From positions 3,003,659-3,067,658 of the forward strand of contig NC_067283.1 in NCBI RefSeq assembly GCF_020740795.1: a DNA stretch of 64,000 bases, read 5' to 3'. The position numbers and the translations under genes were made by a program. Shown one piece after another: positions 1 to 31,517 of the stretch; the stretch's first letter is position 1; every line of letters starts with the position of its first letter. This stretch comes from Apus apus (lineage: Eukaryota > Chordata > Aves > Apodiformes > Apodidae). The notes under the pieces were generated by a model. The model saw only the letters and a list, made by a program, of their open reading frames with translations, was not told the DNA's origin and made no database searches.

Positions 1-1830
1 AGGCCACATCTGGAATATTGTGTCCAGTTCTGGGCCCCTCAGTTCAAGAAGGACAGGGAACTGCTGGAAAGAGTCCAGGGCAGAGCCACAAAGATGATGA
101 AGGGAGTGGAACATCTCCCTGCTGAGGAAAGGCTGAGGGAGCTGGGTCTCTTTAGTTTGGAGAAAAGGAGACTGAGGGGTGACCTCATCAAAGTTTACAA
201 ATATGTTCAGGGCAGTGTCAGGAGGACAGAGCCAGGTTTTGTTCAGTGGTGTCCACTGACAGGACAAGGGGCAATGGGTGCAAACTGGCACTATCTCTAG
301 ACATATCAAGGAGATGGGGGTCATCAAGAGCAGTCAACATGGTTTTACCAAGGGTAAGTCATGTTTGACTAACCTCATAGCCTTCTATGAGGAAATTACT
401 AGGTGGATAGATGATGGTAGAGCGGTAGATGTGGTCTATCTTGATTTCAGTAAAGCATTTGACACCGTCTCCCACAGCATCCTTGTAGATGAGTTGATCA
501 AGTATGGGTTTGATGATCAGGCAGTGAGGTGGATCAAGAACTGGTTGAAAGGAAGAAGTCAGAGAGTTGTAGTCAATGGGGCAGAATCTAGTTGGAGGCC
601 TGTGACTAGTGGAGTCCCTCAGGGGTCGGTACTTGGACCGGTGTTGTTCAATATCTTCATCAACGACCTGGATGAGGGTACAGAATGTACCCTCAGCAAG
701 TTTGCTGATGACACCAAGCTGGGAGGAGTGGCTGACACACCAGAAGGCTGTGCTGCCATTCAGAGAGACTTAGACAGGCTGGAGACTTGGGCGGGGAAAA
801 ACCTGATGAAGTTTAACAAGGGCAAGTGTAGAGTTTTGCATTTGGGGAAGAAAAACGCCATGCACCAGTACAGGTTGGGGGCTGACCTGCTGGAGAGCAG
901 TGTAGGTGAAAGGGACCTGGGGGTCATGGTAGACAGGAGGATGACCATGAGTCAGCAGTGTGCCCTTGTGGCTAAGAAGGCCAATGGCATCCTGGGGTGT
1001 ATTAGAAAGGGTGTGGTTAGTAGGTCAAGAGAGGTTCTCCTCCCCCTCTATTCTGCATTGGTGAGGCCACATCTGGAATATTGTGTCCAGTTCTGGGCCC
1101 CTCAGTTCAAGAAGGACAGGGAAGTGCTTGAAAGAGTCCAGCGCAGAGCCACAAGGATGATTAAGGGAGTGGAACATCTCCCTTATGAGGAAAGGCTGAG
1201 GGAGCTGGGTCTCTTTAGTTTGGAGAAAAGGAGACTGAGGGGGGACCTCATCAATGTTTACAAATATGTAAAGGGTGAGTGTCAAGGCGATGGAGTTAAG
1301 CTTTTTTCAGTGAAGACCAGTGATAGGACAAGGAGTAATGGATACAAGTTGGAGCATAGGAGGTTTAAGATGAATATCAGGAAAAATTTTTTTACTGTAA
1401 GAGTGACAGAGCACTGGAACAGGCTGCCCAGAGAGGCTGTGGAGTCTCCTTCGCTGGAGACATTCAAAACCCGCCTGGATGCCTTCCTGTGTGATGTACT
1501 CTAGGTGACCCTGCTCTGGCAGGGGGGGTTGGACTAGATGATCTTTCGAGGTCCCTTCCAACCCCTAGGATTCTATGATTCTATGAAACTGGAGCACAGG
1601 AAGTTCCATGTGAATATCAGAAAAAACTTCTTTCCTGTGAGAGCTCCTGACAGAGCCCTGGGACAGGCTGCCCAGAGAGGTTGTGGAGTCTCCTTCTCTG
1701 GAGACATTCAAAACCCACCTGGACACGTTCCTGTGTAATGTGCTGTGGGTGACCCTGCTCTGGCAGGGGGGTTGGACTGGATGATCTTTCGAGGTCCCTT
1801 CCAACCCCTGAGATTCTGTGATTCTGTGAT
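1..1830 (+). mobile_element. Host CR1 LINE copy, split by the CR1 at 289-1585
   Basis: Bases 1-288 match the C-terminal ORF2 region of CR1. They are close to the paralogous stretch 1066-1270 of the inserted copy, by eye roughly 95 percent identical. The text breaks at CAAACTGG and resumes at 1586 with AAACTGGAGCACAGGAAG, running to the octamer tail at about 1830. The two outer pieces therefore form one older 3' CR1 fragment. The copy extends left of the window. Confidence 0.85.
289..1585 (+). mobile_element. CR1 LINE copy with long open RT-region ORF, inserted into another CR1
   Basis: The reading frame 278-1504 is open for 408 codons. It encodes the reverse-transcriptase half of CR1 ORF2: [16 protein letters not shown], the [13 protein letters not shown] segment and the FADDTK active-site box, followed by the C-terminal CR1 domain. 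After the stop comes the usual CR1 3' tail, with GGACTAGATGATCTTTCGAG and ending in ATTCTATGATTCTATG. The copy is 5'-truncated, because about half of ORF2 and all of ORF1 are missing. It lies in an OBSCN intron in sense orientation. The sequence AAACTGG at 282-288 recurs at 1586-1592 and marks a 7 bp target duplication. The open frame and good match to the split host copy suggest a fairly young insertion. Confidence 0.9.
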
Positions 1831-1877
1831 TTCTTTCCATCTTTTCTGAGCATCAAAATGTCATTTCATTTTTTCAG

Positions 1878-21942
<20,065 letters not shown>

Positions 21943-23819
21943 CCTGGATGTAACTACAGATGGGAATTGTCTCCCTCTCCCCTTCTGCACTTTGTGTTTG
22001 GTACCAAAGAGTCCTGCCAAGTTGCTGTGCATCAGCTGAGCTGTGGCAACTGCTCTTCAGGAGTGCAATTAGCATCACTGAGCAAATTAATCCCCATATG
22101 TGCGTTGCCACAAGGTAAGAACAGAAGTACAGACCGCAGGGGGCTCAGCTGACTGACAGTAACTTGACAGGACATGTGTCACTTGGCTGCATGCTCCCTG
22201 GAACAACCAGGAAACGTTTCCAAATGGGACTAGCTACCAGCCCCAAGCAGCTTTGCAAATCCTTCCCTGAGGCCAGAGAGGCTCCATGTGTGCAAATGCT
22301 GGGCACTGACTTCTGCCCCTGGCCCCAGGAGATGACAACCAGACACGCTTCCAGATGTTCCTGTACTGTTCATCCCACAGCGACCACCGCAGCAAGGTCT
22401 GAGTGGCTGCTGGGTTTCCCACCTGCCTCTAATCCAAAAGAGCTCAATGACCAGTCATGATGGCAAAACAGGGAAAAGTGAAGCACTTTTTTTGGATTGA
22501 TGTTAGACAGGAATGTATCTTCAGGCTTTGGATATAAAGCTCCAACTGGAAAAAGCCCTGAGCAACCTGGCCTGAGCTGATAGCTGACCTTGCTTTGAGC
22601 AGAAGGTTGGTTTAGAGACCTCCTGGGCTCCCCCCTAGCCTGATGTGGCCCATGATCCCATGTCTTTGCCAAGGGCCAGACACAAGGCTGGAGTGGTGGG
22701 ACTCTGCCAGCATTCATTGGCAGCCAGGCTTAGCATGTTGCTTACCTGGCCATGTTCTCCACCATCCCCATAGGACTGACCTGAGGGGCTAGAGAAGGAC
22801 TTTTCTAGCTGTGGAGCAACAAGAGGCTGCACAGGAAGGAGGTGTGTGTTACCTGAGTGACAGTGGTCACTAGGGAATTTTTCATACCTTCTGAGGAAAC
22901 TCTTTCCTGCCCAAGTCACAAAAACTAAGCAGAAAGTCTCCATGAAAGCAGCTTTGTAGCTCTACCATGTAGCACAAGGCAACAGCAATGGGGTTTTCCA
23001 GTAACTGAAAAACTGCACATCCCTGGGGCCCAAGTGGACCCTTCTTAGGCTGCTCCACCGAGACAGCCCAGCTTCTGCTCTCTCAGAGCCTAGTCCACTG
23101 CTCAGTGAGCTGTGTGTCTCCATGGAGGGTCACCAGCTCTCCATGGACACCCGCACTGTCATGTCTGCAGAGCTGACAAGCTCCTCAAAGGTTTCAAGGT
23201 TTGAAAACACTGAAAAAACTTGGGGTTTGGGGCATGTATTTGAAGTCTCCCCATTAGACCCAGATGACAGACTTACCCATCACATAGGATTTTATGGAAA
23301 CCCCTCACCTGACTGTATCTGCATCAATTATCTTAATCATGTGGTAAAGAACAAACATACAGAAGCAGTTCTTGAAGAAACCAAGCTGTGACTTGGTGTT
23401 TGAGCATCTCTGGGACAGATGTTCCCTGTGGCCAGAATGCTGGCACATGGAGCATGTAGTTGCATGGCTTTCCATGAGCAGGGCTAAAACCAGCTCGTGC
23501 AGAAAACCTTTCCTGAGCACAGCCAAGCTCTCGGGCGGTGGTGGCAGTGGTTCATAGCAGCCTTGCTTTGCTCCTCATCAGATATGTTCCCCAATTCTGC
23601 CTGGCTCCTCTGGGTTTGTATCAGGGCATCCTGCCTGCCACAGGGTATTCCTGCCTAGGCTGTGACTTGTGGGAATAAGGTAGCCACTGGAAATCAAGGC
23701 AGCAAACACAAAAGTGCCCATGACTTTGTTGTATCATCAAGAGACTTTGCCACTTGGAAGCTGAGCTGCTCTTTCCCAGGGAGTGCACAGGTACATCTCC
23801 CAGGAGACATGGATGATGC

Positions 23820-23928
23820 TCTCAGGCAGATGGTGTGATTCTTGGGGTGCCCCACACAGGGACAGGAGTTGGACTCAATGATCCTGACGGGTCCCTTCCA
23901 ACTCACCATATTCTATGATTCTATGATG
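23820..23928 (+). mobile_element. CR1 3' tail
   Basis: CAGGAGTTGGACTCAATGAT, GGTCCCTTCCAACTC and ATTCTATGATTCTATGAT are the CR1 terminal motifs. The upstream limit is uncertain. Confidence 0.75.
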
Positions 23929-24743
23929 GCAGCAAGTGCTGAGAGTATTAATTCTTCCAAAAAATCCTGAATTTTCATGTTCCTTTTTCTCCTTCAAAAT
24001 CTGCTTTCCTTTGCACGGGATGTCCCTGCTTTGCACTTACAACCTCAGTGTTCCTTTGAGTTTCTCTGAAGTGAATGATGTATCAGATGGTGCTGTTGAG
24101 TTTCTCCAAGTTTCCCTTACAGGCAGCAGTAAGCACGGGGTTTATCAGAGCTGTATCTGGCTGTGTTGAGAAGAACAATGACAAGAAAGCAGTGTCTAAC
24201 ACATTACAGCTTAATACTAGACGTGAAGCTTTTCAACCACAGGGCATATTTTCCATCACTTTTAACCTGTATTTTTCCAAACCTGAAACATTCAGTGTCA
24301 TGACTCATTCCTTTGTGCAGGACAGGAGAGCAGGAATTCTAACTGAGACTGGAGATGCTTTCACTGAGCTGTGGAGACCAGACACTGACTCAATAGTCTT
24401 TGAACATCAAAGTAACATTGTCTTCACTAGACACTACAGAAGAGAAAAACAAGGGTTTAGGGCTCCATGTTCAGTCCTCATGGGGGACAGAGGAGACACG
24501 AGATAGACACTGTAACCAGGTTTGCCCCCAGTAAATTTTCCAAGACCCTGGATTCCTTCCAGTTTAACTTCTTTTACAAATGCAATAGGGTTTCTGTTGG
24601 CACAGGATAGTTCTTCACTCTTGCTGGTACACTTTGGGATGGAAAGCTCACTGCCAGGGGACAACCCATCTAAGCATAAAACTTAATTGCAGACTAACTC
24701 ATTTGGAGCTTTCACACTCTTCCATATATGACTCAAATGAAGT

Positions 24744-24770
24744 GATTTTTATTTTATTTTATTTTATTTT
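24744..24770. repeat. (ATTTT)n microsatellite
   Basis: About five ATTTT units in a row lie within the intergenic region after OBSCN. Confidence 0.85.
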
Positions 24771-26619
24771 GCTTGTCACAACTGCATGCATTTGAGCATG
24801 TCTGAAGTCTTTTATAGACCCAATATTGTTCAGTTACAGAAACCATTCTGACAAGGAAGTAAAGCCAGATTTTTCTGCTGAATCATTGTCACTGTCCTTA
24901 TTTTTATATCCCTTCCCCAAGTGCAGTCCATGTTTGTGCATCCTTAACCCCTCACCTCTGACCTGGGGTCCTGACAAGTGGTAACCACAAATACACAGTG
25001 GGCATTAGCAGTGAACAACCTTCATGCAAACTATCCACTCAAAAAGCATTCCTCTTGCTAGAGCCTTGGAGTGAGGACATCAACTTGACCAGGATGTCAC
25101 CATGGCCCTGACCTGCCCAACTGTCCCAAGGCATTACTGAGCATGGTTTGGAGCTTGCAAAGATCCAACCATCAGCTGGAATGTGGGAAGAGCTCTAGCT
25201 TCATTCTTGGTAGCAGAGCAAAGAAATGAAGCTTGGGTGACAAAAACGGGGTGAGAGCTGTGGAGGGAAGATGGAAGTGGTGAAAAGGTGCTTGTATTGT
25301 TAATGAAAATATTAACTGTCACAGTCAAGGCCCGTGGAGTTACAGGGACTTTTCTTTTTCGTTGGCTCTGACACAGCTGCTTGATCGTTTCTGCCTGAAT
25401 TTCCACCACCACAAGGTCTGGGCTAAAGCCCAGTGTGGTTTGCCCTTGACTTGCAATTACAACATAACCCTGTCCTTTGCAGAACAAAGCAGAAGCTGGC
25501 TTTGATGTCTGGACACATGGGAAAATATTTGAGTTTCATTCCTGGATCATACATAACCTCCAAAGTTGAAGGCTAGAGTCAGCATTAAAATCAATGTGCT
25601 GTCCTCTGCACAGGTAAGGCTGGGATTTAACTTCTGTAAGGACTGATGTTTTCAGAGCAGTAATTATTGAAGGAGTCAAAAAGCAAAGCAGAGCTTGTAG
25701 AGCAAAGTTCTATCTTGCATTGAATCCAGTGGATAAAACAGAGATATTTGAGGACTCATAAGGTCACCGTGGCTGTAGCCTGCATGGGATTGAAGTTGTT
25801 TTCTCGTGCCCCTCTTTGATTTTCAAGCCCTTTCCCATTTCTCCTGCCCATTCCTTATAGTCTCCTCAGGCCTTTGCAGAGGATGGGATCTAAATTTGGA
25901 GGGAGGGTGGCATTTTCCAACAGGCATCAGCCTGTGGGATTCAAGGAGCATGTGAAGGAGCATCGAGATCCCAATCAGGCTCAAGCACGAGGCAGTGCTG
26001 GGAGCTCACCCCCCAGCAAGGCTCAGGCACCACAGCTCAGACAACCACCCCCTCTTAGGAGGGCAGACCTGTTCCTGGCCAGCATGCAGAGCCCAAAATA
26101 TCCAAGCCTGTGAAATGGTTTGCGTTGAAGCAGAGAGCTGGTTCAGTGGCATAGGGGATCCTTGCTCAGGGTGTACGTAGCCACACTTCAGCTGTGTTAT
26201 GGTTGCTGGGGTGGATCCAGATACACACAGAAAGAGCCTTTTTTATCCCCAGAAACTGCACACAAGACACAGGGCTTGAATGCACAACGTCCTGCAGCCC
26301 TGGAAAGGCAGGTGACCGTGTGCATTCCTAACTCATGCAGATTTGATGAAAACAGTACTGTAGGTTATCAGTGATGTTCCCTTCTCCTCTCACCAACGTG
26401 GTAAATGAGATTGGCAAGACCTCTGCTTTTCTTAAACATCAACTGGGAAGGAGTCGTCACTGTGTCCTTGCTAGGTACCTCCCACCTCTGCTCCCTTTGG
26501 GAATCTCATCAGATACAAGAAGGAGACTATAGACAAGACAATTTGGAAGCCCCGAGGAAACCCTTACACCTCTGGAGAGGATATGTGGGTTTCTCTGACC
26601 TGCCAGGGGTTTACTAGAA

Positions 26620-26840
26620 GCTTGAATTTAAGGAAAGGAATTTAATAAGACAATAGGATAGACTGTGCTAATCAGGAGCAGGATGTGACCAGACAAGTAT
26701 ACGGTCCAGCCACCTATTTACACACAACCAGCCCTTTTTAACTCCTTACCCCTCTATTTTCCTCCCCAAATCACCTAAATCCCTCCTTTTTCCCACCTTT
26801 GGCTTCTCCCCTAAACATCCCACCACAAATCCTGTGCAAT
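26620..26840. repeat. Dispersed-repeat fragment, possibly an old LTR piece
   Basis: GGAATTTAATAAGACAATAG followed by a pyrimidine-rich stretch ending CTTCTCCCCTAAACATCCCA resembles the segment at about 29950-30100. The shared order of an AATTTAATAA-like block and a CCCACCTTTG...AACATCCCA block indicates one repeat family. The family is not identified. A solo-LTR fragment is one possibility, and it looks old and incomplete. Confidence 0.35.
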
Positions 26841-27298
26841 GCCAAAATGCTTTTCTTCTGCATGCCATAAGATATCCCCCCTCCCTTGACAGCAATCCCT
26901 CTTAGTCCAGATGGTGATCCAAAGAGCTGCTCCCAGTGACACTCCTTGATGGGTCCGTGGGGCTGATGGCTCTGCTGGGACTACCCTGGGAGGGATCCGA
27001 ACAAAATACTTCCTCCTTGGAAGTCCTTAATTTGCATTCCCACCTGCCAATACGCTCCTTTGGGCTTGTGTAGATGGGCTTTTGGCAGACTGATGGTCCC
27101 CAGGATGGCAGGGTGCTATTTGTCTCTCTGGGCTCCTTGGTGGGTGTGCAGAGGAGCTTGCAGCATCACCCAACACAGGTGGGAAGGAGGCACAGAGAAA
27201 AGCCACAGTAACCATGAAGCAAACGAGATCCTACCAGTGTTGGTGCTGTGTGGATCTGGTAACCACGGGGTCACGCAACTTCTTTCATAGATAATGCC

Positions 27299-27350
27299 AG
27301 AAAAACAAACAAATAAACCAACAACAAAACAACCAAACACAACAATGCAA
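27299..27350. repeat. A/C-rich simple tract after CYP8B1 stop
   Basis: AAACAAACAAATAAACC and ACAACAAAACAACC lie just downstream of the CYP8B1 stop codon. On the transcript strand this is a GTT-rich tract in the expected 3'UTR. Confidence 0.7.
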
Positions 27351-27365
27351 CAAGAACTTCTCAGA

Positions 27366-28898
27366 TCACAAGTGCAGGCGGTATCTGAACCGAACATCAC
27401 GAACAGGCTGCATGGTCCCAAACCCCCAGCGGCTGGCGTCTATCTCTGGGATCTCCTCTTCTCTGTTGACCAGCTCCAGCTCATAATGACTCAGCATCAT
27501 GAAGATAAACATTTTAACTTCAGCCGTAGCGAAGAACCGCCCGGGACAGATGGATACTCCTGCCCCCCAGGGCATGTTGAAGTATTTCAGCCTTTTCCCG
27601 TTTCTGTAGAAATCTTTCTTGGTGCCATCCGGGTTGACGAAGCGGTCGTACTTAAATTTGTGAGGCTCAGGGTGAATTTCTGGGTTCATCTGCACAGAGA
27701 CGTGAGGGAACAGAGCCACCCTGTCTCCTTCGCGGACAGTGTACTCCGTTCCTCTGCTTGTCTTAAGGCTGATGTCCTGGAGAACAGCTCTGACCAGTAT
27801 TGGGGCTGCAACCAGCCTCAGGGTCTCTTCCAGGGCACTGTCCAGAAGAGGAGTCTGGTTTAACATCTCCCTCGTGATGTTAATCGGTGGGTTCCCTGGC
27901 TTTGCTTCCTGGCCACTCTCCCTTGAGACTTTATCTACCTCATCCTTCACAGCCTTCATAGCTTCTGGATGTTTCATTAAGTACAAGAGGAGCCAGAAGG
28001 CAGTCGGACCCGTATTGCCTTGGGATGCCCAGAGCATCATAAACATGAAACGATCCCGCATGTACTCGGGAACACCGCTTTCTGCCAGAAGCTGCTCTTG
28101 ATCACTTATCCACCCACTGATATTGTCCTTCTGAAGGCTCTTCTTCACAGACAGCATGCTCCAGAAGAGCCTCTTCAGCCGTTCAGCTTCTCTTTTGTCC
28201 TTGGGAGACAACATGGCATAGGCCAGGCGAGGGAAGAGGCGGTCATACTTCCGAAACTCGTGGAAGAGCTGGTTGGAGTGGATGCGATCTTGCTCATGAG
28301 CTTTCTCCTTGTTTTCTGCCCCTTGGTGTGGCTCAGTGCCATACAGAGCCAGGTACCCAGCTCTGAAGACCATGTTGTAGCAGTAGTAGAAGAGGCTGTC
28401 CTCTTGCCACTCTTGTTTCCCCTCTCCTGAGCTCAAATTGGAAAGCATCAGCTTCTGAAAGTTCTCCATGGTGGCCTGTGTCATGACTGTGAGTCCGTCT
28501 CCCATCAGATGTTTCGTGCTCGATGCATGAATTATCCTCTGGCTGGCTTCAATGGGCTTGTAGCCAAAAACCTGCTGGACTAGTTTAGATGCAAAAGTCC
28601 TAAAGTCTAGTTTAGATCGAGATTCCTTCACGATGGCTCCAAAGCAGAAGGGATCCATCACGAAGGTGAAGTAATAGCCTCCAATCAGCACCGTGAAAAT
28701 ATCCCCATGTTTCCTCTGCATCCTTTTAACAAACTCTGAACTGTCCTTTCTGAAATCCAGTGCATAACCCAGCCAGGGAATAGTTCCTTTGTCCAGAGGT
28801 GGCTCATTGGGTCTCCGTCTCCGAAGCGCACCCAGGAGGTAGAGCCCACCAAGCAGCAATGCTACCAAGGTACAGAGGAGAACCACCCAGAGCGCCAT
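27366..28898 (-). CDS. CYP8B1: Sterol 12-alpha-hydroxylase, cytochrome P450 8B1
   Basis: This single open frame of 510 residues is close to the roughly 500 residues of the family and intronless like mammalian CYP8B1. The enzyme 12-alpha-hydroxylates the steroid intermediate in bile-acid synthesis in the liver endoplasmic reticulum and so sets the cholic-acid share. A hydrophobic N-terminal anchor (MALWVVLLCTLVALLLGGLYLLGAL) precedes a PPLDKGTIPWLGYALDF segment. The I-helix reads LWASQGNTGPTAFWLL, with Asn where most P450s have an acid, as is usual in the CYP7/CYP8 group. EETLR is the ExxR motif, and the heme-binding loop is PWGAGVSICPGRFFA with the thiolate cysteine. The start is the first Met before the anchor. 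The gene looks intact. PTGIS (CYP8A1) is the nearest alternative but has introns. Confidence 0.95.
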   Translation of the reverse strand: MALWVVLLCTLVALLLGGLYLLGALRRRRPNEPPLDKGTIPWLGYALDFRKDSSEFVKRMQRKHGDIFTVLIGGYYFTFVMDPFCFGAIVKESRSKLDFRTFASKLVQQVFGYKPIEASQRIIHASSTKHLMGDGLTVMTQATMENFQKLMLSNLSSGEGKQEWQEDSLFYYCYNMVFRAGYLALYGTEPHQGAENKEKAHEQDRIHSNQLFHEFRKYDRLFPRLAYAMLSPKDKREAERLKRLFWSMLSVKKSLQKDNISGWISDQEQLLAESGVPEYMRDRFMFMMLWASQGNTGPTAFWLLLYLMKHPEAMKAVKDEVDKVSRESGQEAKPGNPPINITREMLNQTPLLDSALEETLRLVAAPILVRAVLQDISLKTSRGTEYTVREGDRVALFPHVSVQMNPEIHPEPHKFKYDRFVNPDGTKKDFYRNGKRLKYFNMPWGAGVSICPGRFFATAEVKMFIFMMLSHYELELVNREEEIPEIDASRWGFGTMQPVRDVRFRYRLHL

Positions 28899-28949
28899 GA
28901 AAACCCGTCCTGGAGCTTGGACTAGAGCTAGACTGGGGCAAGAACAGGC

Positions 28950-28957
28950 TTTTTATT
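28950..28957 (-). promoter_or_regulatory. CYP8B1: TATA-like box upstream of CYP8B1
   Basis: On the minus strand the sequence reads AATAAAAA about 52 bp before the ATG. A start site about 25-30 bp downstream would leave a very short 5'UTR. A tissue-restricted TATA promoter fits a liver enzyme. This is inference from position and motif only. Confidence 0.4.
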
Positions 28958-31517
28958 CCCATCCAGCAGCTGATATGCAGATGCAGAGCTGACAACCTCT
29001 GTCCCCATTGGCAGCAAGTGTTTGCCTTTTCCCTGCGGAGCGCTCCAGCCTGACCTTCTCCTGTGATGAACACACAGAGATTTTTAAGGTGAAAGGTACC
29101 TTGTAATCAAGTTGGAGTTACCAGGCTGCTGTGTGAGGTGGACAGGTTTCAGGGTGTGCTCTGCAGCAGCTTAAGCAATTTTCCTTTTCTAGGCAGCGTG
29201 GAGCCCATTTTTGGAAAAACAAGAGAGTTCAGAGAATTTCACTCAGTGATTTCTGCCTTTAAGACCAGGCTGTGGACACACACTGCAGGCTGAGAAAATG
29301 AGAGGAAGACTGGATGCTGGAAATGAGCTCAGGACTGAAGGAAAGCGGTTATAGCTGAGCTAATTTATTCTCAAAAGCTTAGAGAAGGAAAGGTCTCCAA
29401 CATTTTTATGTTCTCCAACACACAGTGCCCCACAAGTGCTCGCCAGTGAACACTGAAAGCCCTGCTCACACATACGAGGGCAAAGCACAGCAGGCCTGCT
29501 CCTCCCACGAGTGATGAGGGCTTGCATCAGCTGCATTTGCTTTGCACCAGGTGAGTCTGGAGCCTGCAGATGGCCAAGCCCAGCTCCTGGCTGGAGAGCA
29601 GCAGTGTTCAGATGGACAACAGCACTACCTCCTGTGCTGATCTGCACACACCCAGTGTTCAGAGGCTGTGGATCAGTCATGTCCCCTCCAGCCAGCAGAG
29701 CCACCCCCAACCCTCTGCCCTCCTGCTCCCACCCCTGCACTTGGCAGTTTTACCCATTTTCCCTTCTGCTTCTCAGTCCCTCCTGCTCCTCAGTGTCTAA
29801 AACGGGGTTTGGGGACAATGCCAGATACCCTGTGCCCCATCCATTGCTGTGCCTCTGGGTGCAGCCAGTCACCACAGCCCCTGCCCCAACCGCTGGCACC
29901 TGGATCTCGCAGCACCCACATGTAGGACAGAGAGTGACACCGTATGGAAAGTGAGTTTAAAAGAAGTATTTAATAAAGTGACAGGAGAGACTTCTGTGAG
30001 CAGGCACAGGGTGTGCTGCTTAAATACAACCATTCCCTTTTATCCCCACCTCTATTTCCCCACCTTTGCCCTTCCCCTGAACATCCCATCATAAGTTTCA
30101 CACAGTCCCACGAGCCCTCCTGTGTATGGGATCATGATCTTCATCTTAAATTTTGCTTCCCAGCTGCTCTCCCCTTCCACATTCCCTCCCAGTGACCTGA
30201 CCCATGGAGTGAAGGCCACATCCTAGCATTAGTTAAATATTTATTCAGGCATTTTTTATTTTTTTTTTTAAGGAAAGCCTCCAGCCTTAGCATTTTGGAA
30301 ACGTGCTGTAGCAATGTTGGCAAAGCAAACTAGCAGCAGTGAAAACAAATCCACTTTTCTAGATCAATTCGAAGCCCTTCTCAATCTAGTAACCTTGTCT
30401 AGCAATAAAATTAAGGTGATGGGTGTTTTCTCTTAAACTATAAATTTAATTTGTACAATTTTAGGCAAGTGCTCAATAGGTTTCCAGGCTGGAAAGGGCT
30501 CATTTAAGTGTCAAGAGTATTTGAGGTGAATAATACCTTTCTCTAAAGGTGAGTGAAATAATAACATTGAACTTTAAAGCTATACTTTAACTAATAAGTA
30601 AGGATTGTCTAACTGTGCTCTTCTGCTCAAGGCCATGGCCTCACATTCCATGGTGTTTTAAAGCCAATATTTATGTAAAGACAGTATCCATGAATCTTTT
30701 TTGTTTTGTCAAAATAGATCTTCAGGAAGGCAAGTACTTCCACCACTGTTCCACTGATCCCATTGCTTTTTCTCTTTCTCACTGGTTGTTACTGGTTTGA
30801 ACTTGGTTGCTGACTGACCTGATCTCCAATTAACTGATGATCCAGCTGATTTCTAACAAAGGATCTGTCCCTTGGAAAGACATAGTTTTCTGCTCAGCAG
30901 ATGTGAGTGTGGCACAGCTCATTGTAATGGAGAAACCCATTACTGGTCAGACAATGCAGTTCAAAGGTGCCTAATTCTTCCTGTTGTCTCTCTCTGGGAT
31001 GAGCACAGTTGAACAGACACACCTGGCAGCAAAGCCACCACTTAGGCTGGGCTTCTGGCCACCTGTGTCTGGCCTGATGGATGAGTGTGACAAATCCATT
31101 CCCCGCCCACACCATGAGCTGGAGGGATAATGGGATTCCTCTCCTCCATCCAACCCTTTGGGATCTATGGAGCAGAAGTTCTCCACGAGTTTCAGTTTGC
31201 ATTTTTAAGGGCACAACATCTAGATAAGCTGCTCATTCATCCACTAATGCCTCACAAACTCCAAACAAGAGCTGGGCTTCTTCCATGAGCATAAAACCAG
31301 GGCAACCCTTTGGTGCATCTTCCCGTTACAATAGAAACAAATCCCACATGTACTTTTCCAATCCCAATGTGGAAAATCCTCCTCTTCATGCTGGTGCTAG
31401 GATGAAATGTCTGGTTATGCAGTGCTGTGGGCTCACACCAGCTCCCATCTCATGGCCAGGGCCAGTAAAAATGCAGTGCAGAGGCCATACACAGAAGATA
31501 AATACTCTAAACATTGA
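28958..31517. other. Intergenic region between CYP8B1 and ACKR2
   Basis: It contains the CYP8B1 upstream region, a repeat fragment (29936-30100) and probably the ACKR2 3'UTR. A minus-strand AATAAA at 30240-30245, about 1.3 kb past the ACKR2 stop, is a plausible but unproven polyadenylation signal. I see no coding gene. Confidence 0.5.
29936..30100. repeat. Second copy of the repeat seen at 26620-26840
   Basis: AAGAAGTATTTAATAAAGTG, then CCCACCTTTGCCCTTCCCCT and GAACATCCCATCA, parallel the fragment before CYP8B1 in the same order and orientation. An AATAAA lies in the shared block. The family is unknown; an old LTR fragment is possible. Confidence 0.35.

Larger units (their letters stand above)
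21943..27365. other. Intergenic region and OBSCN 3'UTR
   Basis: No convincing gene lies between the OBSCN stop and the CYP8B1 end. No AATAAA is obvious near the stop; an ATTAAA at 25584-25589 is the best + strand polyadenylation candidate I see, and it is weak. The region holds a CR1 tail (about 23820-23928), an ATTTT pentanucleotide run (24744-24770) and a dispersed-repeat fragment (about 26620-26840). Open frames up to 143 codons show no domain. Confidence 0.6.

Noticed and set aside
24075-24506. 143-codon frame after OBSCN
   Set aside because: No recognisable domain, no splice context and lies in likely 3'UTR or intergenic DNA.
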